55,680 nucleotides of DNA from Colwellia sp. (GTDB lineage: Bacteria > Pseudomonadota > Gammaproteobacteria > Enterobacterales > Alteromonadaceae): NCBI GenBank assembly GCA_022969175.1, contig JALJPB010000001.1:65902-121581 (forward strand), read 5' to 3'. Positions 24,900 to 34,069 of the stretch are shown piece by piece. Every line of letters starts with the position of its first letter. Position 1 is the stretch's first letter. The position numbers and the translations under genes were made by a program. The notes beneath the pieces were generated by a model that saw only the letters and a program-made list of their open reading frames with translations, made no database searches and was not told the origin of the DNA.

Positions 24900-25634
24900 T
24901 TATTTCACCAGTAAATGAATGATTTTTTCCTTATACACCCTGCCAACTGGCAGCGTTGTTGTGCCTAGTTGCACCTCATTTGCACTGACTAATGTTACTG
25001 CTCGATGTGAGATTAAATAAGATCTATGTATCCGACTAAATTCATTTTCAGGTAACAGTTTTTCAAAATCTGAAATCTTCATTTGACTTAAAATATGACC
25101 TTCAACAAGAAAAACCGAAGTGAAGTTACCATTGGCTTTAATGTATAGGATGTCGCTAAGTGATACTTTATGGTGTTTTTTATCATCTTTAATAAAAATA
25201 CTTTTCTGCGCAGACTCACCCAATGTGTTTGGTTTATTTTGTTTAATCGTATGCGAAGACGTTGATGGAGACTGTGTAGTTAGATTGTCACAAACTTTTT
25301 GAATCGATTTGAAAAAGCGTTCAAAATTAAAGGGTTTTAGTAAATAGTCGGTGATAGTGTATTCGTAGCTTTCTAATGCATGCTCTTTATGGGCTGAAAT
25401 GATAATGATCTGTGGTGGATTAGTTAACGTTTTTAAGAATTCAAAGCCGCTCAATTTGGGCATGTTTATATCTAAAAATATCAAATCTATTTGCTGGCTT
25501 TTTAACAATGGCAAAGCTGCCATCGCATTATGACAATTGCCAATAAGCTTCATGTAATCAAGTTCGCTAGCGAAATTTTCTATTAAAGTATGCGCTATGG
25601 GTTCGTCATCAATGATTAAAAAATTTATTTGCAT
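24900..25634 (-). CDS. LytTR-family response regulator
   Basis: A 244-residue response regulator. The receiver domain (1-120) has the acidic pair Asp9-Asp10, the phospho-acceptor Asp55 in FLDINMPK, and the Lys in LLKPFNFERF. The LytTR DNA-binding domain (about 140-244) includes ILYIKANGNFTSVFL and FSRIHRSYLISH. It lies 24 bp downstream of the histidine kinase gene and is clearly its partner. Likely targets are the ABC/M1 genes transcribed divergently, via the GTT repeats in the promoter region. Confidence 0.93.
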   Translation of the reverse strand: MQINFLIIDDEPIAHTLIENFASELDYMKLIGNCHNAMAALPLLKSQQIDLIFLDINMPKLSGFEFLKTLTNPPQIIIISAHKEHALESYEYTITDYLLKPFNFERFFKSIQKVCDNLTTQSPSTSSHTIKQNKPNTLGESAQKSIFIKDDKKHHKVSLSDILYIKANGNFTSVFLVEGHILSQMKISDFEKLLPENEFSRIHRSYLISHRAVTLVSANEVQLGTTTLPVGRVYKEKIIHLLVK

Positions 25635-25658
25635 AATGTTAGTTTTGTTTCATTAAAA

Positions 25659-26438
25659 TTAAGTTAAATCGATGGTTACAGTTGCGACAAAACGATTATT
25701 GTCTATTGTACTTTCATATTGATGTTTATCAGGAAAGAGCAATATTAAGCGTCTGGCTAAATTTTCGGTGCCTAATCCGCCTGATAATCGCTTTGTTTTA
25801 TTTTCTTTCAGTAGTTTTTCATCGAAGTTGTTTTCTATGGTAAAGACAATGTTTTCTTTATTGCTCGTTAAAGAAAAATGGATGTACTGGCCTTCAAGTT
25901 GACTATCAACACCATGCTTGAAGGCGTTTTCTAATAAATTAATGAACAGTAAAGGAGGTATTCGCTGTTCACCGCTTTCAATTTCTTGCTCAAACTTGAT
26001 ATCAATTTCATTTTTATAACGGATGATATTGAGTTCAATAAAATTTTCTAAATATTCAATCTCATCCTTAACTGATACGGTGTTTTTTCTTCCCTCATAA
26101 ATAGTGAAACGCATCATTTGTGAAAGTTTATAGATAACCTCTTGGGTAAGCTCTGACTTTTCAACGGCTAAGCCATAAAGGTTGTTTAAGGTATTAAAGA
26201 AAAAATGAGGGTTAATTTGGCTCTTTAATAAGTTGAGTTCAGACTTAAGCGTTTCTTCATGTAAACGAGCTATATGCTGCTGCTGCTTGAAACGATCATT
26301 GAGTAAATAAACCAAGGGTATCATCAAAGAGAAAGTGAGAAACATCAATAATAGATCGCTATTTTTTATTTGGTAAATCAAATAAAGTACCAGGGCGTAT
26401 AGGCCAATAAAGATAATTATTTTTAATGATGACTTCAC
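25659..26438 (-). CDS. Sensor histidine kinase of the LytS/YehU type
   Basis: A 259-residue membrane kinase. Two N-terminal membrane segments (IIIFIGLYALVLYLIY; LLLMFLTFSLMIPLVYLL) have almost no periplasmic loop, which suggests intramembrane sensing. The His_kinase domain follows with the phospho-acceptor His78 in QINPHFFFNTLNN. The HATPase region has the N box LLENAFKHG and the G box GGLGTENLARR. It starts with GTG 26438, preceded by AAAGG. It is paired with the LytTR regulator and divergent from the ABC ATPase, an arrangement like the sensors of peptide or antibiotic ABC exporters. Confidence 0.93.
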   Translation of the reverse strand: MKSSLKIIIFIGLYALVLYLIYQIKNSDLLLMFLTFSLMIPLVYLLNDRFKQQQHIARLHEETLKSELNLLKSQINPHFFFNTLNNLYGLAVEKSELTQEVIYKLSQMMRFTIYEGRKNTVSVKDEIEYLENFIELNIIRYKNEIDIKFEQEIESGEQRIPPLLFINLLENAFKHGVDSQLEGQYIHFSLTSNKENIVFTIENNFDEKLLKENKTKRLSGGLGTENLARRLILLFPDKHQYESTIDNNRFVATVTIDLT

Positions 26439-26521
26439 GTATTTTACCTTTACTAATTTCGATGTTAACTATAACTATATTTTTAATTTTAACTTAGTGC
26501 GTTTAATTAAATTTTAAATGA

Positions 26522-26572
26522 CTGTTCAACAGCAAATATTGTCGTTCAACCAACTTTAAGCGTCGTTGGTCA
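26522..26572. promoter_or_regulatory. Three helically phased GTT repeats, predicted LytTR operator
   Basis: In the divergent spacer between the kinase and ABC genes, GTTCAAC occurs at 26524-26530 and 26544-26550, and GTTGGT at 26565-26570. The last two are part of exact GTCGTT repeats 21 bp apart. LytTR domains are known to bind two ~9-bp direct repeats centred about two helical turns apart. Assignment to this regulator is inference. Confidence 0.5.
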
Positions 26573-26662
26573 TTGCACCATTTACTTCATTTTAATCAAT
26601 TGTACACTAACTCATATTGAAAAGTGAAAACACTATATTAAATTAATACTAATGGAAAGACG

Positions 26663-27586
26663 ATGTTAACTATACGAAATTTATCTAAAACCTACGACAA
26701 CGGGGTGCAAGCACTTAAATCAGTATCCTTAGATATTGAAGCTGGATTATTCGGCTTACTTGGTCCTAACGGCGCAGGTAAATCTTCACTAATGCGCACT
26801 ATCGCGACTTTACAACAACCATCACATGGGCAGATAAGCTTTGATAATAAAGATATCATCAAAAACCCTAATATTGTGCGCAGCTGTTTAGGTTACCTAC
26901 CGCAAGAGTTCGGTGTATATCCTAAAGTTTCTTGTTATGACTTACTTGATCATTTAGCTTTATTAAAAGGCATAACAGATAAAAGTCAGCGGAAATCTCA
27001 AATTGATAATTTGCTTCATCAAACCAATTTATATGATGTTAGAAAAAAGGATGTCAGCTCTTATTCTGGTGGCATGCGTCAACGGTTTGGCATTGCTCAA
27101 GCATTATTAGGTTCACCTCAATTGATCATTGTTGATGAGCCAACCGCTGGTCTTGATCCACAAGAGCGTAATCGATTTCATAATCTTTTGTGTGAAATTA
27201 GCGAGAATATCGTGGTGATATTATCCACTCATATAGTTGAGGATGTTAGTCAGCTTTGTCCGAATATGGCCATTATTATTGATGGCGAAATACAGCTTCA
27301 AGGTAAACCTGCACAGTTAATTGAAAATATTGAGGGAACTATTTGGAGCAAAATGATCAACAAAGATCAGTTAACCCATTATAAAAAGCAATTCAATGTT
27401 ATTTCAGATCGTTTGATTATCGGAAAAACCCAAATTAGTGTCCAGAGTGACTTTCAACCTGAAATTGGCTTTGAGCCCGTGCAAGCTAATTTAGAAGATG
27501 TTTATTTTTCGACATTAAATCAAGTGTCACAAATGAAAAAAGATCAAGTTAAGCCTTCTTGGGCGGTAGGGGGCTCTCATGCTTAA
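26663..27586 (+). CDS. ABC transporter ATP-binding protein
   Basis: A 307-residue ATPase of the ABC-2 exporter/DrrA type. Walker A is GPNGAGKSS (34-42), the signature SYSGGMRQR (133-141), Walker B LIIVDEPTAGLDP (154-166) and the switch His lies in LSTHIVEDV (about 190). The C-terminal ~90 residues are the accessory domain usual in this class. Its end overlaps the start of the permease-peptidase gene by eight bases, so they form an operon and probably one complex at the inner membrane. Confidence 0.93.
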   Translation: MLTIRNLSKTYDNGVQALKSVSLDIEAGLFGLLGPNGAGKSSLMRTIATLQQPSHGQISFDNKDIIKNPNIVRSCLGYLPQEFGVYPKVSCYDLLDHLALLKGITDKSQRKSQIDNLLHQTNLYDVRKKDVSSYSGGMRQRFGIAQALLGSPQLIIVDEPTAGLDPQERNRFHNLLCEISENIVVILSTHIVEDVSQLCPNMAIIIDGEIQLQGKPAQLIENIEGTIWSKMINKDQLTHYKKQFNVISDRLIIGKTQISVQSDFQPEIGFEPVQANLEDVYFSTLNQVSQMKKDQVKPSWAVGGSHA

Positions 27587-30500
27587 AAATCTTACTCAAT
27601 TTGAGCTTAAGTATCATCTTAAGCAAGGCAGTTTTTGGGCCGCAGCCTTTTGTTTTACTTGGATGGCTGTGCTTATTACTTCTCAACGAGGCTCTGCATT
27701 GTTATATGCTAATTCAGCTTATGCCATCACTCAGACCATTTTATTTATCTCGCCTAATATTATTTTTGCCCTTTGTATATTAGCTTCATCTACCTTGATA
27801 CGTGATAGCCAATATAAAATGGAGCCACTAATTTTTACAACTCCTATAGATAAATTTCAATATCTTGCTAGTCGCTATTTAGGCATTGTGACAGCTGCCA
27901 TGTTACTTTTCTTCCTAGTAGTTGTTGCTATGATGGTCAGTATAATATTCTTAGATGAGTCATTAATTGGTCCGTTTCAGTTAAGCAGCTATGTACTAAG
28001 TTATTCAATTTTTATATTACCGACCATTTTACTCTGCTCTTCAGTGGTTTTTGCAACCGCTATGTTATCTAAAAATACTATTGCTGTTTATGTCGCTGGT
28101 ATCGCTATTTATGTTTTGTATATTTTAGTATCAATTTTAGGGAATTCCCCAATGATGGCAGGCTCAAATACCTTATTAAGCGATAGCACAGGTTTTGCCG
28201 CATTATTGGAGCCCTATGGCTTAATTGCCTTTATGGAACAATCTGCATTTTGGACTAGCGAGCAACGTAATGTATTAGCTCCTGAATTTTCTGGTAACCT
28301 ATTATTTAACCGCTTGTTATGGTTAGCGGCCAGTGTTTCTTTATTTGCTTATACCTACCATAAGTTTTCGTTTAGATCGGTTAGCAAAACCTCAAAAAAA
28401 TCAACAACTGTCATTGAAAATGAAAATACCGACATAAATTCATCTGTTGAATCAAGTTATCAAGTAGTTGAGCCTAAACAAAACTTTGAAAATTTCAATT
28501 TTTCTATTTGGTTTTCAAAGTTTAAATTAGAGTATTTAACTGCCACTAAAGGTAAGACCTTCATCATATTAATGCTTGTCACTATGGTTTTTACTTTAGG
28601 CAATTTAATGGGCAATATTTTTGATGGGCCAATAAGTAATGGACAACCTTATTATCCATTAACTTCAATGATATTAGAGTTACTAAGGCAGCCGTTAACT
28701 GACATTGGCATGTTGGTCGCTATCTTTTATTCAGTTGAATTATATTGGAATGAACGACAGCTGAATATCGACTCGTTAATTGATGTAACGCCAACGAGAA
28801 ACTTAACCTTTTATCTTGCAAAGTTAAGCACAGTTATTATGGTTTGCTTTACTTTGATTACCAGCAGCATTATTACCGCTATTGGCTTTCAGTTATCTCA
28901 AGGCATGTTAGATATTCAACCTTGGTTGTACCTTATTTTATATTATTACGCTGGCATTCCTATGTTGTTAGCCGCTTTCTTAGTACTTAGTTTACAACGA
29001 TTAGCTAAAAACAAAGCTTTTGGTTTGTTATTAGGTATAGGCATTTTAATGCTGAGTTTTTTGATTAAGAAAAATGGCTTAGAGCACCCGTTGACTGTTT
29101 TAGCATTTCGTCCTGATTTTATTTTTTCTGATATGGCCGATACTATTTATCATGACGATGCTGTTCATTGGTACAACCTCTATTGGCTATCATTTGGACT
29201 GATTATTTCTTTATTAACGATTAAGTTTTGGCAGAGAGGCTCATCTAATATTGCTCAGAAATTTACCCAGCTAGGTAAAGGAGTGTTAACAAGCGCTGTC
29301 GGCATTTTAATCGCTAGTGGCAGTTATATCTATTATCAAACGAATATTTTTAATGACTTTCAAACAACGGAACAAAGACTGCAGTTTATGGCTGAGTATG
29401 AACGTCAATACAGTGAATTAGCTGAACTTCCTCAACCAACCGTTGTAGACATAAATGTTGATGTTGATATTTATCCTGACTCAAGACGTTACCAAGCAAA
29501 GGGTCGGTATATTATTGAAAATCAGACCGATAAAGTTATTGAAAAAGTGATGGTTTCAATTTTAAATCAAAGTCACATTAAACAAAGCATTGTCATCAAA
29601 GAGGCCAAACTTGAGCGATATGATGAAGAGTATCAAACTTATTTTTATCAGTTAAATAAGCCGATGAAAGTAGGCGATAAATTAATACTTAATTTTGACT
29701 TCAAAGTTTCGCATAACGCTTTTAAAGAGCTAGATGGCGAACACTACGTTACTAAAGGGGGCTCTTATATTGAACTGGAAGATATTATGCCACAGTTTGG
29801 TTATAACCAAAGGTATGTTATTGATGACGAAGAAGAAAGAGTCAAAAGAAACTTACCTTTAGTGAAACTCGCAATGCCAACCGTTGAAATGCAGCTAGAA
29901 AGTGATGATTGGGTTAACTTTGAAACCACAGTTTCTACCAATGCCTCTCAGCAAGTAGTCACCGTCGGGCGTTTACAGAAAACGTGGTCTGAAGAGGGTA
30001 GAAATTTCTTCCACTATAAAACTGATAATAAAGTACAACGTCAATTAGCGTACACCTCTGCAGAGTTTAAACAAATAAGTGAGTCATATAAAGGTGTTGA
30101 TATAAATCTCTTTCATAGCCCTGCACACGATAAAGATAATCAATATACTTTAGATGCACTTAAACACACCATGGACTATTTTAGCAATAACTATGGCGCA
30201 TATCGCTCTAACCAGTTTACCGTAGTGGAATTGCCATATTTTTCTAGTGCACAATCTTTTGGTAGTGCTCAGCCAGGTATGTATCTTGGCGTAGAAAACC
30301 GTTTCTTTAATCTCGATAACAGTGATATTGAATTTGAAGAGTTCAATCCGCTTTTACGGGGGGTGTCTCATGAATTCGCCCATCAATACTGGGGCGGGTA
30401 TATCGATCCAAATTACGTTGGTGGCTATGCATTGTTAACAGAAACTTTATGCAAATATATTGAGTTAGTATTAGCAAGAAAACGCTATGGTGAATACTCA

Positions 30501-31142
30501 ACTAATATTGAAGTTCACTTATCCCTTGACCGTTATTTACGTGCTCGGCCTTACAGTAACAATAGTGAAAAGCCTTTATTCTCTACTGGTTTTGAGCCTC
30601 ATATTTATTATGCAAAGGGTAAACAAACCATGCATGCATTGCTTAATTTAATTGGTGAAGACAAAATAAACCAAGCATTAAGAGGGTTATTAAAAAATCA
30701 TGGTTACCCTAAAAAACCGACATCGCTAGACTTGTTGGATGAGTTTTACCTTGTGGCAAACGGCAGACAAAAAGTGATGATAGATGATTTGTTTAAACGC
30801 GTAGTTTTTCATGACTTCACATTACACAGCGCAAAAAGTACTAAGTTAGCCAATGGTAATTATGAGACGAGGATTGATGTCAGTACAATAAAAGTGGTAG
30901 TGAATCCACAGAATAACAAAGAGCAAAAAGAGCTTATTGATGACTCTCTTGATATTGCCTTTTATTCAAGCTTTCCTGCGGTAGACAATGCCAATATGGT
31001 ACTTATTCAGAAGATCAAATTTAACAAGGATCGTTCTGTTGTTGTCATCGAGTCAAAAGAAAAACCGAGTCATGTGAAAATTGATCCTAATCGATTTCGT
31101 ATCGACAGAAACCTAATCGACAATGTTTTGTCTGTCGACTAA
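27579..31142 (+). CDS. ABC permease fused to an M1-family aminopeptidase domain
   Basis: An 1187-residue protein. The N-terminal half (about 1-590) holds two blocks of ABC-2-type membrane segments separated by a soluble linker (about 265-315). The C-terminal half (about 620-1187) is an M1/gluzincin peptidase with the zinc motif HEFAH (931-935) and the third ligand Glu955 in LLTETLCKY, 19 residues after the motif. That spacing is as I recall for the ABC-M1 fusion family and one more than in classical M1 enzymes. The usual GAMEN exopeptidase motif is not evident (AQSFGSAQPGMYLG lies at that place). The peptidase side probably faces the periplasm. The substrate is unknown. Confidence 0.9.
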   Translation: MLKNLTQFELKYHLKQGSFWAAAFCFTWMAVLITSQRGSALLYANSAYAITQTILFISPNIIFALCILASSTLIRDSQYKMEPLIFTTPIDKFQYLASRYLGIVTAAMLLFFLVVVAMMVSIIFLDESLIGPFQLSSYVLSYSIFILPTILLCSSVVFATAMLSKNTIAVYVAGIAIYVLYILVSILGNSPMMAGSNTLLSDSTGFAALLEPYGLIAFMEQSAFWTSEQRNVLAPEFSGNLLFNRLLWLAASVSLFAYTYHKFSFRSVSKTSKKSTTVIENENTDINSSVESSYQVVEPKQNFENFNFSIWFSKFKLEYLTATKGKTFIILMLVTMVFTLGNLMGNIFDGPISNGQPYYPLTSMILELLRQPLTDIGMLVAIFYSVELYWNERQLNIDSLIDVTPTRNLTFYLAKLSTVIMVCFTLITSSIITAIGFQLSQGMLDIQPWLYLILYYYAGIPMLLAAFLVLSLQRLAKNKAFGLLLGIGILMLSFLIKKNGLEHPLTVLAFRPDFIFSDMADTIYHDDAVHWYNLYWLSFGLIISLLTIKFWQRGSSNIAQKFTQLGKGVLTSAVGILIASGSYIYYQTNIFNDFQTTEQRLQFMAEYERQYSELAELPQPTVVDINVDVDIYPDSRRYQAKGRYIIENQTDKVIEKVMVSILNQSHIKQSIVIKEAKLERYDEEYQTYFYQLNKPMKVGDKLILNFDFKVSHNAFKELDGEHYVTKGGSYIELEDIMPQFGYNQRYVIDDEEERVKRNLPLVKLAMPTVEMQLESDDWVNFETTVSTNASQQVVTVGRLQKTWSEEGRNFFHYKTDNKVQRQLAYTSAEFKQISESYKGVDINLFHSPAHDKDNQYTLDALKHTMDYFSNNYGAYRSNQFTVVELPYFSSAQSFGSAQPGMYLGVENRFFNLDNSDIEFEEFNPLLRGVSHEFAHQYWGGYIDPNYVGGYALLTETLCKYIELVLARKRYGEYSTNIEVHLSLDRYLRARPYSNNSEKPLFSTGFEPHIYYAKGKQTMHALLNLIGEDKINQALRGLLKNHGYPKKPTSLDLLDEFYLVANGRQKVMIDDLFKRVVFHDFTLHSAKSTKLANGNYETRIDVSTIKVVVNPQNNKEQKELIDDSLDIAFYSSFPAVDNANMVLIQKIKFNKDRSVVVIESKEKPSHVKIDPNRFRIDRNLIDNVLSVD

Positions 31143-31267
31143 CCAATTTAACTTGTCCAGCAAGCATGCCAATAAGCTAAAACCTATAGCATTGAAGTCT
31201 CTTTAAGTTATTGATTATTTAAAGAGGCAGTTTATTGTCTGTTTTATGATGAAAAAATGAGAGAAAT

Positions 31268-32170
31268 ATGAAATACACTATGCGTAAATGGTATTTACTA
31301 ATACCAATGATGACAATGATGACTGCGGCATTAAATGCTCAAACACTCGATAATGCTAAAAATGCTTATTTTCATCGCGACTATCAGCAAGTAAAAAGTA
31401 TTATCAAAGAATTAAAAGCTGAAAATGCTGAAGATAGATTGTTAATGGTTGAATTAGCGTTATTAACAATAGCGATAGATATTCATAATGATGTTGATGA
31501 TGCCGGAGATGACTTAGAAGACTTTCTTGAAATTAATCCTGACAATGCAAATGTGCATTATATGGCGGGAATATTGTGGTATCACCATGCTGAAAATGTG
31601 TCAATTTTTAGTAAAATGTCAGTCTTAAATAATCATGTTGCAGCTTTAATCAAAGCCGCAGAGTTAGAGCCAGAAAACGAACGTTATCAATATGGCGCGG
31701 CGAGTGGTTATGGCCAACCTTCAATGTTGGGAGGTGATAAAGATAAACAAAAACCTATTGTTGAGAAATTAATGGTTAACAACTCCGCGTTTGCGCAAAT
31801 GGCAATGATGGATTATTTGCAAAATACTCAAGATAAAGAAAATGGTTTTATTTTTATCACGGAAGTTTCAATAGCCTTTAAAGATAATATTGAAGTGCTC
31901 GAAAGGGCTGCTCAACTACTTTGGACTTTTGATAAAAAAGAACAAGCGGGCAATTTGTTTACTGCCGTTTGTTTGTTAACTCCTGGAGAGTTCGAAGCTT
32001 TTGTGAAATGGGGAGATGCTTGTTTATTAAGTGCTTATTTTGTACTTGATGGCACAGTCGAGAAAGAAGCAGGATTACTTTCTATTGATCGGCTAATTAA
32101 ATACACGTCTGTTAAAGATGAAGAGTATCGTTATGCTTTGTCCATTCGAGACGAACTATTAGCCAAGTAA
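31268..32170 (+). CDS. Secreted TPR-like protein downstream of the ABC-M1 operon
   Basis: A 300-residue protein with a signal peptide (cleavage near LNA, about 24) and a helical-repeat body: KNAYFHRDYQQVKSIIKELK, DDLEDFLEINPDNANVHYMA, AALIKAAELEPENERYQYGA. These resemble tetratricopeptide units. It follows the ABC-M1 gene by 125 bp on the same strand and may be co-transcribed. A role as a periplasmic partner is a guess from position. GAGAAAT precedes the ATG. Confidence 0.7.
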   Translation: MKYTMRKWYLLIPMMTMMTAALNAQTLDNAKNAYFHRDYQQVKSIIKELKAENAEDRLLMVELALLTIAIDIHNDVDDAGDDLEDFLEINPDNANVHYMAGILWYHHAENVSIFSKMSVLNNHVAALIKAAELEPENERYQYGAASGYGQPSMLGGDKDKQKPIVEKLMVNNSAFAQMAMMDYLQNTQDKENGFIFITEVSIAFKDNIEVLERAAQLLWTFDKKEQAGNLFTAVCLLTPGEFEAFVKWGDACLLSAYFVLDGTVEKEAGLLSIDRLIKYTSVKDEEYRYALSIRDELLAK

Positions 32171-32179
32171 ACTAAAACA

Positions 32180-32424
32180 ATATATGTAACCTGAACTCTG
32201 GATAATGAGTACTTGATGTTTAAGTAAAAACAATAGCTTACGGCTGTTAAGAACAAGACCTACAAGATTAAGTATCTATATACTCTATCAATGTTTCAAT
32301 TTTTCGACTATCAAGGCAAAACGTATATGAATAACGGGTTATTTATCGACGTTTTAACGCTGAGAATCGGATAAAGGGGAATATTGAGCAAGTGCTGCTT
32401 ATCCAGAGTTAAGGTTATGTATAG
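32180..32424. mobile_element. MITE-like element with imperfect terminal inverted repeats
   Basis: A 26-bp left end (32180-32205, with core ACCTGAACTCTGGATAA) matches the reverse complement of the right end (32399-32424, with core TTATCCAGAGTTAAGGT) at about 21 of 26 positions. The ~245-bp interior encodes no transposase; its longest frame is about 27 codons. No clear target duplication is seen. It occupies most of the 32171-32639 spacer and is probably a decayed IS derivative. Confidence 0.6.
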
Positions 32425-32442
32425 GTAATGGTTCATATTGCT

Positions 32443-32460
32443 TAACCTGAGCTCGGGTTA
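32443..32460. repeat. Near-perfect palindrome related to the adjacent element's ends
   Basis: TAACCTGAGCTCGGGTTA equals its reverse complement at 16 of 18 positions, and its left half resembles the TAACCTGAACTC of the neighbouring inverted repeat. It could be two abutting ends of a lost element. A further hairpin ACCATTGGC/GCTAATGGT follows at 32506-32531. Confidence 0.5.
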
Positions 32461-32639
32461 CTTAGTCATAAGGCGTTGAATCCCTTGTTTTACTAACTTA
32501 TAGACACCATTGGCACTGAATGGCTAATGGTATATCAAGTCTTTTAGTCTATGCTTAAGCACAATCTTTTAAGTTAATAGAAGATTTGATGATGCTGGGC
32601 GATGATGCCCTGTAGATAAGTAAATATATGGAGATAAAT

Positions 32640-33398
32640 ATGAAGCAGTTCAAATTATTTTTGAGTTTTGTAGTCTCAATATTACTTTCTTCTGTCACCT
32701 TGGCAGAAGACAAAATGGAAATGTACACCTATGCCACTTACTTTAATTGTGATGTTGAATTAGAGCCCGCAGCCGATAAAGAAGTTAAAACTAATTATGC
32801 CCCCATTTACGAAGCCGCTGTCAAAGACGGCACTATAAAAGGTTGGGGATGGTTAGCTCACCACACGGGTGGGAAATGGCGTAGAATTTTGTACCATAGC
32901 GCTACTAGTATTCCAGGTTTGTTTGACGCACAAGATAAAATGGCTAAAAAATTTGATGCCGCTTATGGCAAAAAGTTTGATGCTCTCTCTAAAGGATGTA
33001 AAAGCCATGAAGATTACGTTTGGAAATATGAAGCAGGAAGTCCATTGGTGAAGAATACCCCTAGAGGAAAAGCCAGTATGTCAATTTACATGGTCTGTGA
33101 TTTCAATAGAGAAAAGGAGGCTGATGAAATTGTTAAAGCTAAGTTCGCACCGGTTTACAATAGCTTTGTTGGTAAAGGAAAGTTAACTTCTTGGGGCTGG
33201 ATGTCACATATTATTGGTGGGGAGTACAGAAAGTTAGCAACGATGACGGCTGAAAACTATGAAGATTTATTGAAAGCTCGTGCTGGTATCTTGAAAACGT
33301 TATTTGATGACTCAGATAATAAATCGGGTAAAGCGTTTAGTGAAATTTGTGGTTCTCACCAAGATTATTTATGGGATATCAAAATAGAGTCCAGATAG
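32640..33398 (+). CDS. Secreted protein with two tandem copies of an unrecognised ~110-residue domain
   Basis: A 252-residue exported protein (signal peptide 1-22, ending TLA). The mature part is an internal duplication. Unit 1 has FNCD, YAPIYEAAVKDGTIKGWGWL, HHTGGKWRRIL and CKSHEDYVWKY. Unit 2 has MVCDF, FAPVYNSFVGKGKLTSWGWM, HIIGGEYRKLA and CGSHQDYLWDI. Each unit has two Cys and the pattern GWxxHxxGGxxR, which recalls dimeric alpha/beta-barrel (ferredoxin-like) folds. That is a guess. ATG 32640 follows GGAG with six-base spacing; ATG 32628 overlaps that site. A strong terminator follows. Confidence 0.75.
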   Translation: MKQFKLFLSFVVSILLSSVTLAEDKMEMYTYATYFNCDVELEPAADKEVKTNYAPIYEAAVKDGTIKGWGWLAHHTGGKWRRILYHSATSIPGLFDAQDKMAKKFDAAYGKKFDALSKGCKSHEDYVWKYEAGSPLVKNTPRGKASMSIYMVCDFNREKEADEIVKAKFAPVYNSFVGKGKLTSWGWMSHIIGGEYRKLATMTAENYEDLLKARAGILKTLFDDSDNKSGKAFSEICGSHQDYLWDIKIESR

Positions 33399-33438
33399 AG
33401 TAAGTTAATTAAACAAAATAAAGATCTATTATTTATAA

Positions 33439-33468
33439 AAAGCCATGTTGATTGGTCAACATGGCTTT
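33439..33468. terminator. Strong bidirectional terminator
   Basis: A perfect 13-bp stem, AAAGCCATGTTGA (33439-33451) with TCAACATGGCTTT (33456-33468), loop TTGG. It sits between the secreted-protein gene and the convergent fldA. Confidence 0.88.
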
Positions 33469-33514
33469 ATGTTTATTGAAATTTTAGTTGAATTCGACCG
33501 AAATCAATAATTTT

Positions 33515-34042
33515 TTATTCTGAAAATTCAGCTAAACACATTTCATCATTAATTTGTTCAACCCATTTATTCACACGCTCTTCAGTTAACTCTGGTTGTC
33601 TGTCTTCATCAACGCATAAACCAATAAAGGTAGTGTCATCAACTAATCCTTTCGATGCTTCAAACTCATAGCCTTCAGTTGGCCAGTTACCTACAACGAT
33701 TGCACCTTTAGACTCAACGATATCGCGTAGTGGACCCATAGCATCACAAAAATATTCTGAGTAATCTTCTTGGTCGCCTAAACCAAAAATAGCGACTAAT
33801 TTGTCAGTAAAGTCGATTTCTTCTAGATCAGGTAAAAAGTCATCCCAGTCACATTGGTTTTCGCCATAATACCACGTTGGAATACCTAGAATTAACATAT
33901 CAAATTCTGCTATTTCTTCTTTGGTGCTTTTGGCGATATCTTTAACTTCGATAAGTTTCTTACCCAGTTTTTTCTGGATCATTTTACTTACTGCTTCAGT
34001 ATTACCGGTATCACTACCGAAAAACAAACCTACAATTGACAT
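33515..34042 (-). CDS. fldA: Flavodoxin
   Basis: A 175-residue FMN-binding electron carrier in the cytosol, replacing ferredoxin under iron limitation. The phosphate-binding loop is GSDTGNTEAVS near the N-terminus. The FMN-stacking regions are PTWYYGENQCDWDDF (about 57-71) and GLGDQEDYSEYFCDA (about 92-106), both typical of long-chain flavodoxins. It is the last gene of a likely DUF2788-ybfE-fldA operon with gaps of 19 and 27 bp. In relatives this gene is often Fur-linked; fur lies at 22492 in this window. Confidence 0.96.
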   Translation of the reverse strand: MSIVGLFFGSDTGNTEAVSKMIQKKLGKKLIEVKDIAKSTKEEIAEFDMLILGIPTWYYGENQCDWDDFLPDLEEIDFTDKLVAIFGLGDQEDYSEYFCDAMGPLRDIVESKGAIVVGNWPTEGYEFEASKGLVDDTTFIGLCVDEDRQPELTEERVNKWVEQINDEMCLAEFSE

Positions 34043-34069
34043 GAAATATTAACCTTATAACTTTAAATT

